Origin: a virus
Direction: 5' to 3' (one strand)
Length of the DNA stretch: 34,553 bases
IMG/VR virus record: IMGVR_UViG_3300035698_010668
Location: 1 to 34,553 of that record
Part shown: one piece after another, positions 15,122-23,074 of the stretch
Layout of the letters: each line of letters starts with the position of its first letter
How positions within the stretch are numbered: the first letter of the stretch is position 1
Position numbers and translations under genes: made by a program
The notes under the pieces: generated by a model
Databases searched by the model: none
Told to the model about the DNA's origin: nothing
The model's input: the letters and a program-made list of their open reading frames with translations, nothing else

Positions 15122-17224
15122 ATGGCACGCATCAAAACCGGATTGAACGCTTGGCAGCCCGTCGTGATGGTTCGCGGACCCAGCGGCCACCTGTTCGCCT
15201 ACAACGGCCTGGATCGCGGCCAGCGATGGAACGGCCAGGACGCCGTGAGTGAGGACGCGGGGATCTCGCCCAGCGCCACCGCCCCCACGGCGACCGCCGA
15301 CGGCAACGGCTCGCTGTACGGCACGTACCAGATGTACGTGCGGTTCCTGGACGACGAGAGCATCCCAAGCAACTTCTCCGACGTGTACGCCTCGCTGACG
15401 TTGACCTCGGGGGCCGCCTGCGAGACGATCCTCTACACCGACGTGCCGACTTCCTCGGAGTCGCGCGTCACACAACGCCAGATTTGGAGGAATACGGACG
15501 GGCAGATCACCACGTTCTGCCTGGACGCCACGATCGCCGACAACACCACCACCACCGCCTCCTCGACCAACAGCGACGACGACCTGGAAGACAACGACTC
15601 ACTTAGGTACCTGACCGAGGACGGCTGGCCCAACGCCAACCGGTTTGGTGTCCCGCCCAACTACATGAGCGTGTGTGTCAACTTCCGCAATCGGCTCTGG
15701 TGGCTGGTTCCCGTGCCCTACAGCGAGGGCTCGATTACCTCGATCTCAGGCGTCACAGTGACGGCGGCGGGCACCAACTTCACCTCGGCGATGGTGGGCC
15801 GCAAGCTGTTCCTCTCAGGGAGCCTGGCGGGCACGATCTTGACGGTCGACTCGGCGACCACGCTGACGCTCTCCGCGGCGCCGGCCGCGGGCTACGGCGG
15901 CGCCCTGGAGCACTACGCGATCTATCCGGCCGAGGACATGCGCAACGCGGTCATGTTCTCCGAATGGAACGAGCCGGAGAGTGTGGCGGTCAACGACGAC
16001 GACGAGGTCGTCAACCAGTGGACGCTGCAGGAGGACGGCGACCAGTTGACCGGGGCGATCCCCGTGCGAAGCTACCTGTTCCTGCTGAAGAACCGCTTCA
16101 TCTACAGGCTCTCGACCAACGGCGACCCCCGCAACGACTGCCAGGTGGCCCAGGTAGCCGAGCGCGGCTGTCTCAACCAGCAGAGCTGGTGCCGCGTGGA
16201 GGGGCTGGCGTTTTTGATGGACAAGCAGGGCCCGTACCTGTTCGATGGCTCGGCGATCCAGGACATCGGCACGGCGGTGTGCGACTACTGGCGCGAGAAG
16301 ATCGTCTGGAAGAACCGAAAGCACTTCCATGTCCGCCACTGCCCGGACCTGGAGTGCGTGCGATTCTTCGTCTGCCTGGACGGCTCGGACAGGCCGAGAC
16401 ACGCACTGGAGTTCAACTACCGCCGTCGCGTGTGGACGGAGATCGAGTATCCCGTCCCGATCGGGGCCTCTTGTGCGACCGACATCCAAGGCAAGCGGCG
16501 GCTGATCGCGGGGGCCGACGCGCAGGTCGTGTTGCTGGACGAGGGCGTGCTGGACGGGGCCTCGCCCACCGCCTCGCACCAGACCGACCGGCTCGACTCG
16601 TGGGGTGACGGGACACTGGCCGGGACCGTGACCGCCGCCACGCGGTACTCGATCAGCGACAGTGCCGCCACGCTGGACTTCTCCACGGACCTGGAGCACT
16701 CCGGGGTGATCGGTTCTCCGCTGTACGTGATCGACTCGGACGGCAACTGGCAGAGGCGGCGGATCTGCGAGATCGACGACAAGACGCTGATCGTGGCCCA
16801 GCCGTTCACCACGCAACCATCGGTAGGCGACACCTATCATGTGGGTGGGATCGACTATCGGGTCAAGCTGGGCACGTTCCCCTATCGCCAGCAGGAGACG
16901 GACAACTCCAGGGACGTGGGTGTGTGGTTCGAGCCGCTGGACGAGACGGCCACGCTCAACGTGAGGCGATACCACAATCACTCGGATACGCCTCAGACCC
17001 ACCAGATCAGCAAGGATTTTCAGGATGGCTACACGGTCACGGCGGCCAGCCCCAACGGCAAGATCGACCTGACCGAGGCGACGGGGTTTGTGGAGGCCCG
17101 CGAGGCGGGGCACCTGGAGCAGGGCGTGCCGGCCAACCGCGTGGTCGACGTGGAACTCAAAGGTGTGGCGGGGCAGGAGGCGGTGAAACTGCACGGCGTG
17201 GACCTGGAGGGTGTCGATGGATAA
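15122..17224 (+). CDS. Large tail protein, probably beta-propeller (tail tubular B/stabilisation-like)
   Basis: 700 aa. The N-terminus (IKTGLNAWQPVVMVRGPSGH, then YNGLDRGQRWNG) and repeated blade-like segments such as FSEWNEPESVAVNDDDEV, PVRSYLFLLKNRFIYRLS, GLAFLMDKQGPYLFDGS and RHALEFNYRRRVWTEIEYP suggest a propeller or nozzle protein that closes the neck or tail of short-tailed phages. Residues ~200-270 hold the same inserted beta module as the connector (TVTAAGTNFTSAMVGRKLFL ... VDSATTLTLS). The stop lies inside the next gene (8-base overlap). Naming by fold is inference; relatives are usually called tail or virion proteins. Confidence 0.65.
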   Translation: MARIKTGLNAWQPVVMVRGPSGHLFAYNGLDRGQRWNGQDAVSEDAGISPSATAPTATADGNGSLYGTYQMYVRFLDDESIPSNFSDVYASLTLTSGAACETILYTDVPTSSESRVTQRQIWRNTDGQITTFCLDATIADNTTTTASSTNSDDDLEDNDSLRYLTEDGWPNANRFGVPPNYMSVCVNFRNRLWWLVPVPYSEGSITSISGVTVTAAGTNFTSAMVGRKLFLSGSLAGTILTVDSATTLTLSAAPAAGYGGALEHYAIYPAEDMRNAVMFSEWNEPESVAVNDDDEVVNQWTLQEDGDQLTGAIPVRSYLFLLKNRFIYRLSTNGDPRNDCQVAQVAERGCLNQQSWCRVEGLAFLMDKQGPYLFDGSAIQDIGTAVCDYWREKIVWKNRKHFHVRHCPDLECVRFFVCLDGSDRPRHALEFNYRRRVWTEIEYPVPIGASCATDIQGKRRLIAGADAQVVLLDEGVLDGASPTASHQTDRLDSWGDGTLAGTVTAATRYSISDSAATLDFSTDLEHSGVIGSPLYVIDSDGNWQRRRICEIDDKTLIVAQPFTTQPSVGDTYHVGGIDYRVKLGTFPYRQQETDNSRDVGVWFEPLDETATLNVRRYHNHSDTPQTHQISKDFQDGYTVTAASPNGKIDLTEATGFVEAREAGHLEQGVPANRVVDVELKGVAGQEAVKLHGVDLEGVDG

Positions 17225-18140
17225 GCAACACGGATGCATGATCTCCGCGCTGGCCTCGATGCAGGGCGGCCTGGACGCGGCGGACGAACTGGCCCATGCG
17301 GCCAGCGGCGCCAACAGCGACGTGGTCTACCACAACCCGGTCAAGATCATCGGCAGTCTGCCGCAGGCCGACCGCGGCTGGCCCGCCAATCAGCAGCCCG
17401 ACCCGGACACGATCTTCGAGCCGATCATCACGCGGGGTCTGTTGGAGATCGACAACCAGGGCCGCAATGGCAGGGACGGCAAGGACGGGCAGAACGGCTT
17501 CGCGCTGAAGATCATCCGCGGCATCGGCTGGTTTCAAGGGCCGGTGTGGGGGGCGATCAAGTGGATGTACGTGGACGGGTCGGGGGAGAGCAGCGGGGGC
17601 AAGGATTACTCCTACGGTCGCGTCTGCGACATGTACGGCGAGGACGTTAGCGACGAGAAGGTGTCGGTGTTTCACCCCGCCGATACGCAATCGCTGCCCA
17701 GCGAGGGAACGATCCAGCCGTTCTGGTACGACATGACCGGGCAGGCGGCGCCGCTGTCCACACCGTCGAGCGGCATTCCGCGCGCCAACGCCACGCTGGG
17801 CGCCGAACTCGATCCCGACGCCCCCGATGTCAGCGTAACGATTACGGAGATGCTGGACGGCACCGCGATTCCCGATGACCCGGTGGTGACCGCGGCCAAC
17901 AACATGGGGTTCTGCGGCCCCAACGGCAGTTCGTGCAAGATCGAGTACAACCGCGGGAGAACGGTTCCGCGTTGGGAATTCTACATGGTCAAGCCGTCCA
18001 GCGTGGAGCACATCGTAACCACGGTGGAGATCGACTCCGACGACATGACGTTCAGCCAGACGCAGCACGGGAGCTTCTACGGGTGGACGATCGCCTCGGC
18101 AACGCCAGAAGTCCTTCACACAGGAACGGCATGTGAGTAG
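17217..18140 (+). CDS. Virion protein with short collagen-like segment
   Basis: 307 aa. The ATG at 17217 is selected by GGAGG at 17206-17210. It has a Gly-X-Y stretch (GRNGRDGKDGQNG) at about residues 83-95, a common trimer-forming module in phage tail and head fibres. The rest is soluble and strand-rich with a Trp/Tyr/Gly-rich part (IRGIGWFQGPVWGAIKWMYV) and a C-terminal Ig-like region ending VEHIVTTVEIDSDD. It may be a tail accessory or fibre-base protein; receptor specificity cannot be inferred. It follows the tail protein and precedes the Cys-rich gene by two bases. Confidence 0.55.
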   Translation: MDKQHGCMISALASMQGGLDAADELAHAASGANSDVVYHNPVKIIGSLPQADRGWPANQQPDPDTIFEPIITRGLLEIDNQGRNGRDGKDGQNGFALKIIRGIGWFQGPVWGAIKWMYVDGSGESSGGKDYSYGRVCDMYGEDVSDEKVSVFHPADTQSLPSEGTIQPFWYDMTGQAAPLSTPSSGIPRANATLGAELDPDAPDVSVTITEMLDGTAIPDDPVVTAANNMGFCGPNGSSCKIEYNRGRTVPRWEFYMVKPSSVEHIVTTVEIDSDDMTFSQTQHGSFYGWTIASATPEVLHTGTACE

Positions 18141-18142
18141 TC

Positions 18143-18670
18143 ATGGGGCAGATCCAATTCTGGGACGGGAAGGTATTATTCAACACCGACAGCGGCAGCA
18201 AGGTCGCGTTCGACGAGGACTGCTGCTGCGAAGAAGCAGACTGCTTGTGGTGCTCGACCACCCCAGGCACGATTACGGCGACCTTCTCTGGCGTGGCCGA
18301 CTACCTCGGAAACGATTGCAGTGACTGGAGCCTCGGTATTGAGGTTCCATACGATTTTGAAGGCGTTGCGTGTATATGGGCAGGTCATGGCAACAACATG
18401 GTGCCGTCGGTCCCTGGACAGGGCGACCTGGTAGAAGCGATCTCAGACGACAGCCGTATTGTGATTACCGTTCTAGGCGATTTACTCCCGCCACCGTCCG
18501 TTACCGTCAGTTGTCTCGTTTACGAGGCTGGCATCAACGTGGCGCGATTTTGGGAGAAATTCGACGGCGTCTCGACGATCGACTGCTCCGACATCGGCGC
18601 GGTAACGAGGGTTTACGAGTACCCGTCCTACTACTGTAACTGGAGCAATGCAGAACTCACGCTCTCATAG
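18143..18670 (+). CDS. Cys-rich virion-associated protein (175 aa)
   Basis: The opening GQIQFWDGKVLFNTDSGSKV followed by CCCEEADCLWC is a pattern I associate with small beta proteins next to tail genes in uncultured phages. Cysteines at the front and in the later C-terminus (IDCSDIGAV, YYCNWSN) could bind metal or form disulfides in the virion. Two strand-rich halves follow (TITATFSGVADYLG; SRIVITVLGDLLPPPSVTVSC). Base use looks less GC-rich than the neighbours. No precise function. Confidence 0.6.
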   Translation: MGQIQFWDGKVLFNTDSGSKVAFDEDCCCEEADCLWCSTTPGTITATFSGVADYLGNDCSDWSLGIEVPYDFEGVACIWAGHGNNMVPSVPGQGDLVEAISDDSRIVITVLGDLLPPPSVTVSCLVYEAGINVARFWEKFDGVSTIDCSDIGAVTRVYEYPSYYCNWSNAELTLS

Positions 18671-18860
18671 CTGGGAAGACATCTCGGGAAGGCATCCGCG
18701 GTTTCGCTGCCGCGCGTGCCGCCTGAGTGTGACGTTTCCCAACGGGGGCGTCGAGGAAGGCTTGGCGCGGCAAGGCGAGTGCCCGGGGAAGCCAGCAGGC
18801 AGTGTCGAGCCGGCCGCCTACCGCCGCAGCGACGACGTGATCGAAGCCAACCTCCGATAG
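18648..18860 (+). CDS. Small Cys-motif protein, reading frame continues after TAG
   Basis: 70 aa from the ATG at 18648, overlapping the previous gene by 23 bases. It contains RFRCRACRLSV and a later GECPGK. After the TAG at 18858-18860 the same frame stays open to 18977 without any start codon before its middle, and the extra 38 residues are Cys-rich (see the next entry). So this may be the front half of a longer zinc-binding protein. The ribosome site is weak (GGAG only two bases from ATG). Confidence 0.5.
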   Translation: MQNSRSHSWEDISGRHPRFRCRACRLSVTFPNGGVEEGLARQGECPGKPAGSVEPAAYRRSDDVIEANLR

Positions 18861-18977
18861 TGCAAAACGTGTGAGTTTTGGGTAGGGGATGAGTGCGAGG
18901 CGCTCACTCCGTGTAGACGCAAAAAATGGGAGATGTGGGTTCTCAGGGGCCCCTGCCCGAAACAGAAGTGGAGGTAA
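18861..18977 (+). pseudogene. Cys-rich in-frame continuation after a TAG stop
   Basis: The 38 codons after the TAG read CKTCEFWVGDECEALTPC and then RRKKWEMWVLRG ... CPKQKWR, ending at TAA. CxxCxxW with further spaced Cys is the pattern of small phage zinc proteins, and the Cys-rich gene at 34199-34553 carries CETCKHVDTCW. No ATG, GTG or TTG precedes the Cys motif in frame, so it would be made only by read-through of the TAG, or it is the relic of a gene whose continuity was broken by a nonsense change. Confidence 0.45.
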
Positions 18978-18980
18978 ACA

Positions 18981-19628
18981 ATGGGAATTCCTAGCATTCT
19001 TGGTCTTGCCGGAGGGCTTGTCGGGGGCCTGTCTGGAGGAGGCTTCCAACAGTCTAGCGGAGGGGCCCCGCCGCCTATTCAATTAACCAATGCAGACGCG
19101 AGGTCAATCAGGAATATGAACAGCTACGGACAACAGCAATCCCCGATGGGCCTCCAGCAGTACATGCAGGGGATTCAACAGGGGCAACAGCAAAACCAGC
19201 AGAACCAGCAGGCGCAGGGCCAGCAGCAGATGGCCGACGCCTACCGCTACATGTCGGACAACAACCGCATGGCCTCCAACCGCCAGGCTTCGGCCTCTGA
19301 GTTTGGGGCTGCAATGCAACCGGAGGTGGCGGGCATCCAAGCCCAGAGTTCGCTGGCCGACTCGGTCACGGGACTGCAAGGGACGCTGGCGCAGGCCAAC
19401 GCCAAGATGCAGACCGACCCCCTGAACTCGCTGGCCTCGATGTACGGATCGAACATGAACGCCGTGGCCGGGCAGAACATCGCCGAGATGCAGAACCGGG
19501 CGAGGATGCAGAGCCTGCAACAGATCCTCGGGTCGATCGGGCCCATGATGGGCGGGATGGGCGGCGGGATGGGCGGCGCCCCTAATATCAACACCAACTA
19601 CGGAGCCGGCGTAAGCTGGGGACAATAA
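18981..19628 (+). CDS. Gly/Gln-rich internal-virion-like protein (215 aa)
   Basis: GGAGG at 18970-18974 fixes the ATG at 18981. The N-terminus is small and hydrophobic (GIPSILGLAGGLVGGLSGGG) and could be a membrane-active segment. Residues ~45-75 are nearly pure Gln (QQYMQGIQQGQQQNQQNQQ), the middle is Ala/Gln helical (SEFGAAMQPEVAGIQAQSS ... LAQANAKMQTD), and the C-terminus is Gly/Met-rich (MMGGMGGGMGGAP). Internal ejection proteins of short-tailed phages have similar hydrophobic-helical layouts. First of four Gln-rich genes in a row. Confidence 0.55.
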   Translation: MGIPSILGLAGGLVGGLSGGGFQQSSGGAPPPIQLTNADARSIRNMNSYGQQQSPMGLQQYMQGIQQGQQQNQQNQQAQGQQQMADAYRYMSDNNRMASNRQASASEFGAAMQPEVAGIQAQSSLADSVTGLQGTLAQANAKMQTDPLNSLASMYGSNMNAVAGQNIAEMQNRARMQSLQQILGSIGPMMGGMGGGMGGAPNINTNYGAGVSWGQ

Positions 19629-20287
19629 TGTCGTATACCGACGCGCAACAGAATCAACCGTGGGGTTATCAGGGGTGGGCGCACAATGTCGCGCAGAACC
19701 CCAACACCATGAACTACGACGATCATGGCGTGCGGGGGATTCGCGGGGGGCCGTCGCAACTTCCCCAGCAACAACAGGCCCCGCAGACGCAGGCCTGGGA
19801 CTACATCGACGCCAATCAGTACCAGACCCAGCCGCAGTTGACTGACATGGACTACATGCAGAACATGCTGGGGCTGTTGAACCCGGTGGCGGGGATGGAC
19901 AGCTACGGGCAGTACGGCGACGGAAGCACGCAGCAGGCAGCCGGCGGCGGGCAGCAAGCCCCGCAGCAGAACATGAACGTGCAGGCGGGAATCACGCCGC
20001 CGCAAATGGCGCAGCCGGGGATGGGCACGCCGCAGATGGCGGGGTTGAGTCCGATGGGCGGATCGGGCTACGACGCTCAACTGGCGGCCCAGCAGGCACC
20101 GATGCAGCAGCAGTTGATGGCCCAGTATTACCCGGCCATGGCGGGGCTGCAGGGCGCCTTTCAGCAGGCACAGGCGCAAAGCGGTCTTGGCTGGGGTGGC
20201 CTCGGTAGCCAGGCCAACCAGGCGCAGCAGGGCTACCAGACGGCGATGCAGAACAACCTGTTGAGCCTGCTGGGAGGACTGATATGA
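19628..20287 (+). CDS. Gln-rich low-complexity virion-like protein (219 aa)
   Basis: The ATG shares one base with the upstream TAA. Long Gln, Pro, Met and Tyr tracts run throughout (LPQQQQAPQTQAWDYID; QAPQQNMNVQAG), ending in a helical tail with YQTAMQNNLLSLLGGLI. The next gene ends in a very similar tail (SNNLAQQGGLLGLLSGL), so the two may be old duplicates. Prion-like composition would suit condensate-like packing in a virion, but this is speculation. No enzyme motif. Confidence 0.55.
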   Translation: MSYTDAQQNQPWGYQGWAHNVAQNPNTMNYDDHGVRGIRGGPSQLPQQQQAPQTQAWDYIDANQYQTQPQLTDMDYMQNMLGLLNPVAGMDSYGQYGDGSTQQAAGGGQQAPQQNMNVQAGITPPQMAQPGMGTPQMAGLSPMGGSGYDAQLAAQQAPMQQQLMAQYYPAMAGLQGAFQQAQAQSGLGWGGLGSQANQAQQGYQTAMQNNLLSLLGGLI

Positions 20288-21114
20288 ACTGGAACACGGG
20301 CGGCAACCAGGGCGGCTGGGGACAGCAGCCCAACACGAACACGTGGGGCGGGGGGCGCAACCAGCAGTCCTCTTGGGGCTCTCCGGCGATGACCCAGGCG
20401 GGCAACGCGGCCGGGCAGATCATCAACACGATGACCGGCCAGCCAGTGCCACAGGACCAAGTGGCGATCCAGGTCAACGGCATCGCTCCCACGCCGCAGC
20501 AGAACGCCTTCCAGCAGGACGCCCTGCAGCAGACGATGCAGCAGTACGGTTCCTCGCCCGAAGACATCCAGGCACAATTGCAGGCCCGCAACGCCTACCA
20601 GGGCAACCTCCAGGGGGGCGGCACGGTTCCGCAGCCCAACCCGAACATGGGGATTCCCGGTGGGACCGGTGCGCAGGGACCAGCCGCGCCGGGGGGCGGA
20701 GACCTGATGAATACGCTCAACGCCAACTCCTCGATCCAACCCCAGGGCGTCTATCCCGACCAGTTCACTCAGCAGATGCAGCACATGGCCCGCGCCCTGG
20801 GCCAGCCGTCGATGAACAGCCTCGGCGTGGCCCGCGGCCAGGAAGGGATGAGCGGGGCCTCCCCGGCGGGCCAGTACGGGATGGGGATCGACGCCGCCAA
20901 CCAGCTCTCGCAGGCCGCCTACGCCCCGGCGCAGATCGGCCTGCAACACCAGCAGGCCAACCAGCAGAACATGATGCAAGGCCAGCAGGCCCGAGACCAG
21001 GAGGCCCAGGGCTGGGCGGGGCTTGGCGTGCAGAACTATCAGAACCAACTCAGTAACAACCTCGCGCAGCAGGGCGGTCTTCTGGGCCTGCTGTCGGGTT
21101 TGAATCAGTGGTAA
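20284..21114 (+). CDS. Gln/Asn-rich virion-like protein (276 aa)
   Basis: ATGA overlap with the previous stop. It opens with Trp/Gly/Asn/Gln repeats (WNTGGNQGGWGQQPNTNT) and continues with Gln-rich helices (NAFQQDALQQTMQQYGSS), a Pro/Gly linker, and a C-terminal stretch GLGVQNYQNQLSNNLAQQ leading to a hydrophobic tail GGLLGLLSGLNQW. The tail resembles that of the 219-aa protein. Probably a virion component; function unknown. Confidence 0.55.
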   Translation: MNWNTGGNQGGWGQQPNTNTWGGGRNQQSSWGSPAMTQAGNAAGQIINTMTGQPVPQDQVAIQVNGIAPTPQQNAFQQDALQQTMQQYGSSPEDIQAQLQARNAYQGNLQGGGTVPQPNPNMGIPGGTGAQGPAAPGGGDLMNTLNANSSIQPQGVYPDQFTQQMQHMARALGQPSMNSLGVARGQEGMSGASPAGQYGMGIDAANQLSQAAYAPAQIGLQHQQANQQNMMQGQQARDQEAQGWAGLGVQNYQNQLSNNLAQQGGLLGLLSGLNQW

Positions 21115-21126
21115 GGAGGAGCAGAG

Positions 21127-22713
21127 ATGACTCAATTTCCGTCCTTAATTGCGCAGGTGCTCAGGGCGATGCCGCAGATCCAAATGCCTCCAATGCCACA
21201 ACCGGCTGTTCCCGTGGGTGATCCGCAGGAGGAGTTGTTTCGCCACATGCAGGCGAATCCGGGTGGGTGGGCAGTTCCGCAGGACCCGATCCCCGACAGG
21301 TTTCGGGAGATGGTCGACCCCGCTGGCTACCCCGGGATGCAGGCCCAAGACCCGTTTGGGCAGATGCCCGTCACGCAGTATCCGCAGATGGCCGGAACGA
21401 TGCAGGCCGAGGCCCCGTTCGGTCAACCGCTGACCGTTCCGGTCCCCGGCACCGACCTGACGGCAAGGGTGGCCGAGACAAACCCGATGGGCGGGATCAC
21501 GCAGCCGGACCTGATGCGTGCCCTGGACATGGCCGATGCGCGATACGGCCCCCAGGCGGCAAGGGCCAACGAACTCGCCGCCGGTTCGGCCCTCACGCAG
21601 CAGGTCAGTGGACCGCTGGGGATGACCAGTGAGCAGTACGCGGCGGGGCAGCAGCAGTACGAACGGGAGAAGGCGGCAAGGCTGGCTGGCATTCAGGGTG
21701 GAGCACCACCCGCAACGCCCGGCACGCAGTTCAACACGATGGAAGATGAGGTCGCTCGCGGGAACGCAGCCCGGCCACCTGCCGTTGCCCCGCCCAAGAT
21801 GCCGGATGCTGCTGGGATGGCGAGGGCGCTAAACGACCGAGCCGAGGCCCAGACCTCCAAACCTTACGGCGAGGGGACGCTGTCGATCGAGACGAAGCCG
21901 ATCGGTGCAAGTGGGCAGGCCGGGCCGGGGAAAACGACCGCCGCAGGCCATCGCGCCGAGGTGCAGAACGATCCCGCCTACCAGGCGTACCTTGCTGCGG
22001 CGCGGGCGGGCAACGCGATGCCCGACCAGAGCCAGCGGCCGGACATGCCCAACCTGTACATCGGGCCGAGCGCAGGGAACGCCACTCCTGGACCAGCCAA
22101 GCCGACGCCGGAACAGGTTGCCACAAACAAGCAGGACCGGCAGGACGAGTTGGCCTCCCGCCAACAGAACCTGGAGGCGAAGAACCGCGGGATGACCCCC
22201 GAGTTGATGAACGTGCTTCAGGTCGCGGCAAGCGGAGGAACACTGACGCCCGGCCAAGCATCCTTGATTAATCCGCAGCTCGGGGCTGTGGCAATGCAAC
22301 AGCAGGGAAGAGACCCACTGCTGGAGGCCCTCGTGGCCGCGCAGACTCCAGAGGCTGCGGCGGCCATTCAGGCTCGCATCCAAGCCCAAAATGCTGAGAG
22401 GACACGAGCTGATCTGGCGTCTCGTCGCACTGAATCCGCCGAACAGGGCGGGGACTTGCACGAGAAGACGCGGGCAGAACTCAACGCAATGACTCCAGGG
22501 CCCAACGGGCGACTTCCGTACAAAGACTTCAAGGCGAAGGCGACTGCCGCCGGTTACTCGCCGGAAGAGGTGCGGCAGTTTGCGTGGGCCGACCCAGAGT
22601 ATCGGGAAGAGGTTCAATGGGAAGATGCGAGCGCGGCAGGAGCACCGTGGTACCACCGACCGCTTATGACAATAGGGAAGGGCGTGTCCGACGTCGTTGA
22701 TCTGTTCAAGTAG
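21127..22713 (+). CDS. Pro/Gln/Ala-rich virion-like protein (528 aa)
   Basis: AAGGAGG lies ahead of the ATG at 21127. The N-terminal part is Pro/Met/Gln-rich (PQIQMPPMPQPAVPVGDPQE), the middle is disordered-looking with Ala/Pro/Gly, and the C-terminal 150 residues become helical and charged (AAAAIQARIQAQNAERTRADLASRR) before a compact end (YKDFKAKATAAGYSPEEVRQF; WYHRPLMTIGKGVSDVVDLF). It closes the + structural operon before the antiparallel gene. Candidate internal-virion or tail-assembly protein. Confidence 0.5.
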   Translation: MTQFPSLIAQVLRAMPQIQMPPMPQPAVPVGDPQEELFRHMQANPGGWAVPQDPIPDRFREMVDPAGYPGMQAQDPFGQMPVTQYPQMAGTMQAEAPFGQPLTVPVPGTDLTARVAETNPMGGITQPDLMRALDMADARYGPQAARANELAAGSALTQQVSGPLGMTSEQYAAGQQQYEREKAARLAGIQGGAPPATPGTQFNTMEDEVARGNAARPPAVAPPKMPDAAGMARALNDRAEAQTSKPYGEGTLSIETKPIGASGQAGPGKTTAAGHRAEVQNDPAYQAYLAAARAGNAMPDQSQRPDMPNLYIGPSAGNATPGPAKPTPEQVATNKQDRQDELASRQQNLEAKNRGMTPELMNVLQVAASGGTLTPGQASLINPQLGAVAMQQQGRDPLLEALVAAQTPEAAAAIQARIQAQNAERTRADLASRRTESAEQGGDLHEKTRAELNAMTPGPNGRLPYKDFKAKATAAGYSPEEVRQFAWADPEYREEVQWEDASAAGAPWYHRPLMTIGKGVSDVVDLFK

Positions 22714-22714
22714 C

Positions 22715-23062
22715 TCAAATCGGTCCGCGGAGCAAGTCCACGGGTGGTTTCTGAAATAGGCGCACCGCGCTGTCATCTCCCTGGAACAACTCTACCCTCG
22801 GCTCCCCGTCATGCACCGTGAGGAGAACCTTTGCTTTCCCGTTGGCGTCGGTCATCAGCAGCGTTGGGCCCGAAGACGGCGGCTCCACGGAGAGCATGAT
22901 CCGCTCCCCGCTACGAAAGCCGGTGATCGACAGACTTTCCGCATTGAGCGACTTCACCCGAACCAAGTCGCCGTGAAACGAAACACCGTTGAATCCAGCA
23001 ATCGCAAACATCAACGCCACCGACATGATCGACGACACCAAACACGTTGCTAAGAACTTCAT
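22715..23062 (-). CDS. Exported small protein with beta repeats, antiparallel gene
   Basis: 115 aa on the minus strand, with AAGGAGG (23074-23068) five bases before the ATG. Residues 1-27 are a signal/anchor helix (FLATCLVSSIMSVALMFAIAG). After it come repeats of the type TLLMTDANGKAKVLLTVHDG and PRVELFQGDDSAVRLFQ, which match a family of exported proteins whose strands end in 'DxxGKxRxxL'. It ends one base from the stop of the + gene at 22713 and begins 12 bases before the + 1246-aa gene. That single minus gene inside a + operon suggests an added cargo (moron) gene. Confidence 0.65.
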   Translation of the reverse strand: MKFLATCLVSSIMSVALMFAIAGFNGVSFHGDLVRVKSLNAESLSITGFRSGERIMLSVEPPSSGPTLLMTDANGKAKVLLTVHDGEPRVELFQGDDSAVRLFQKPPVDLLRGPI

Positions 23063-23074
23063 GGGAACCTCCTT

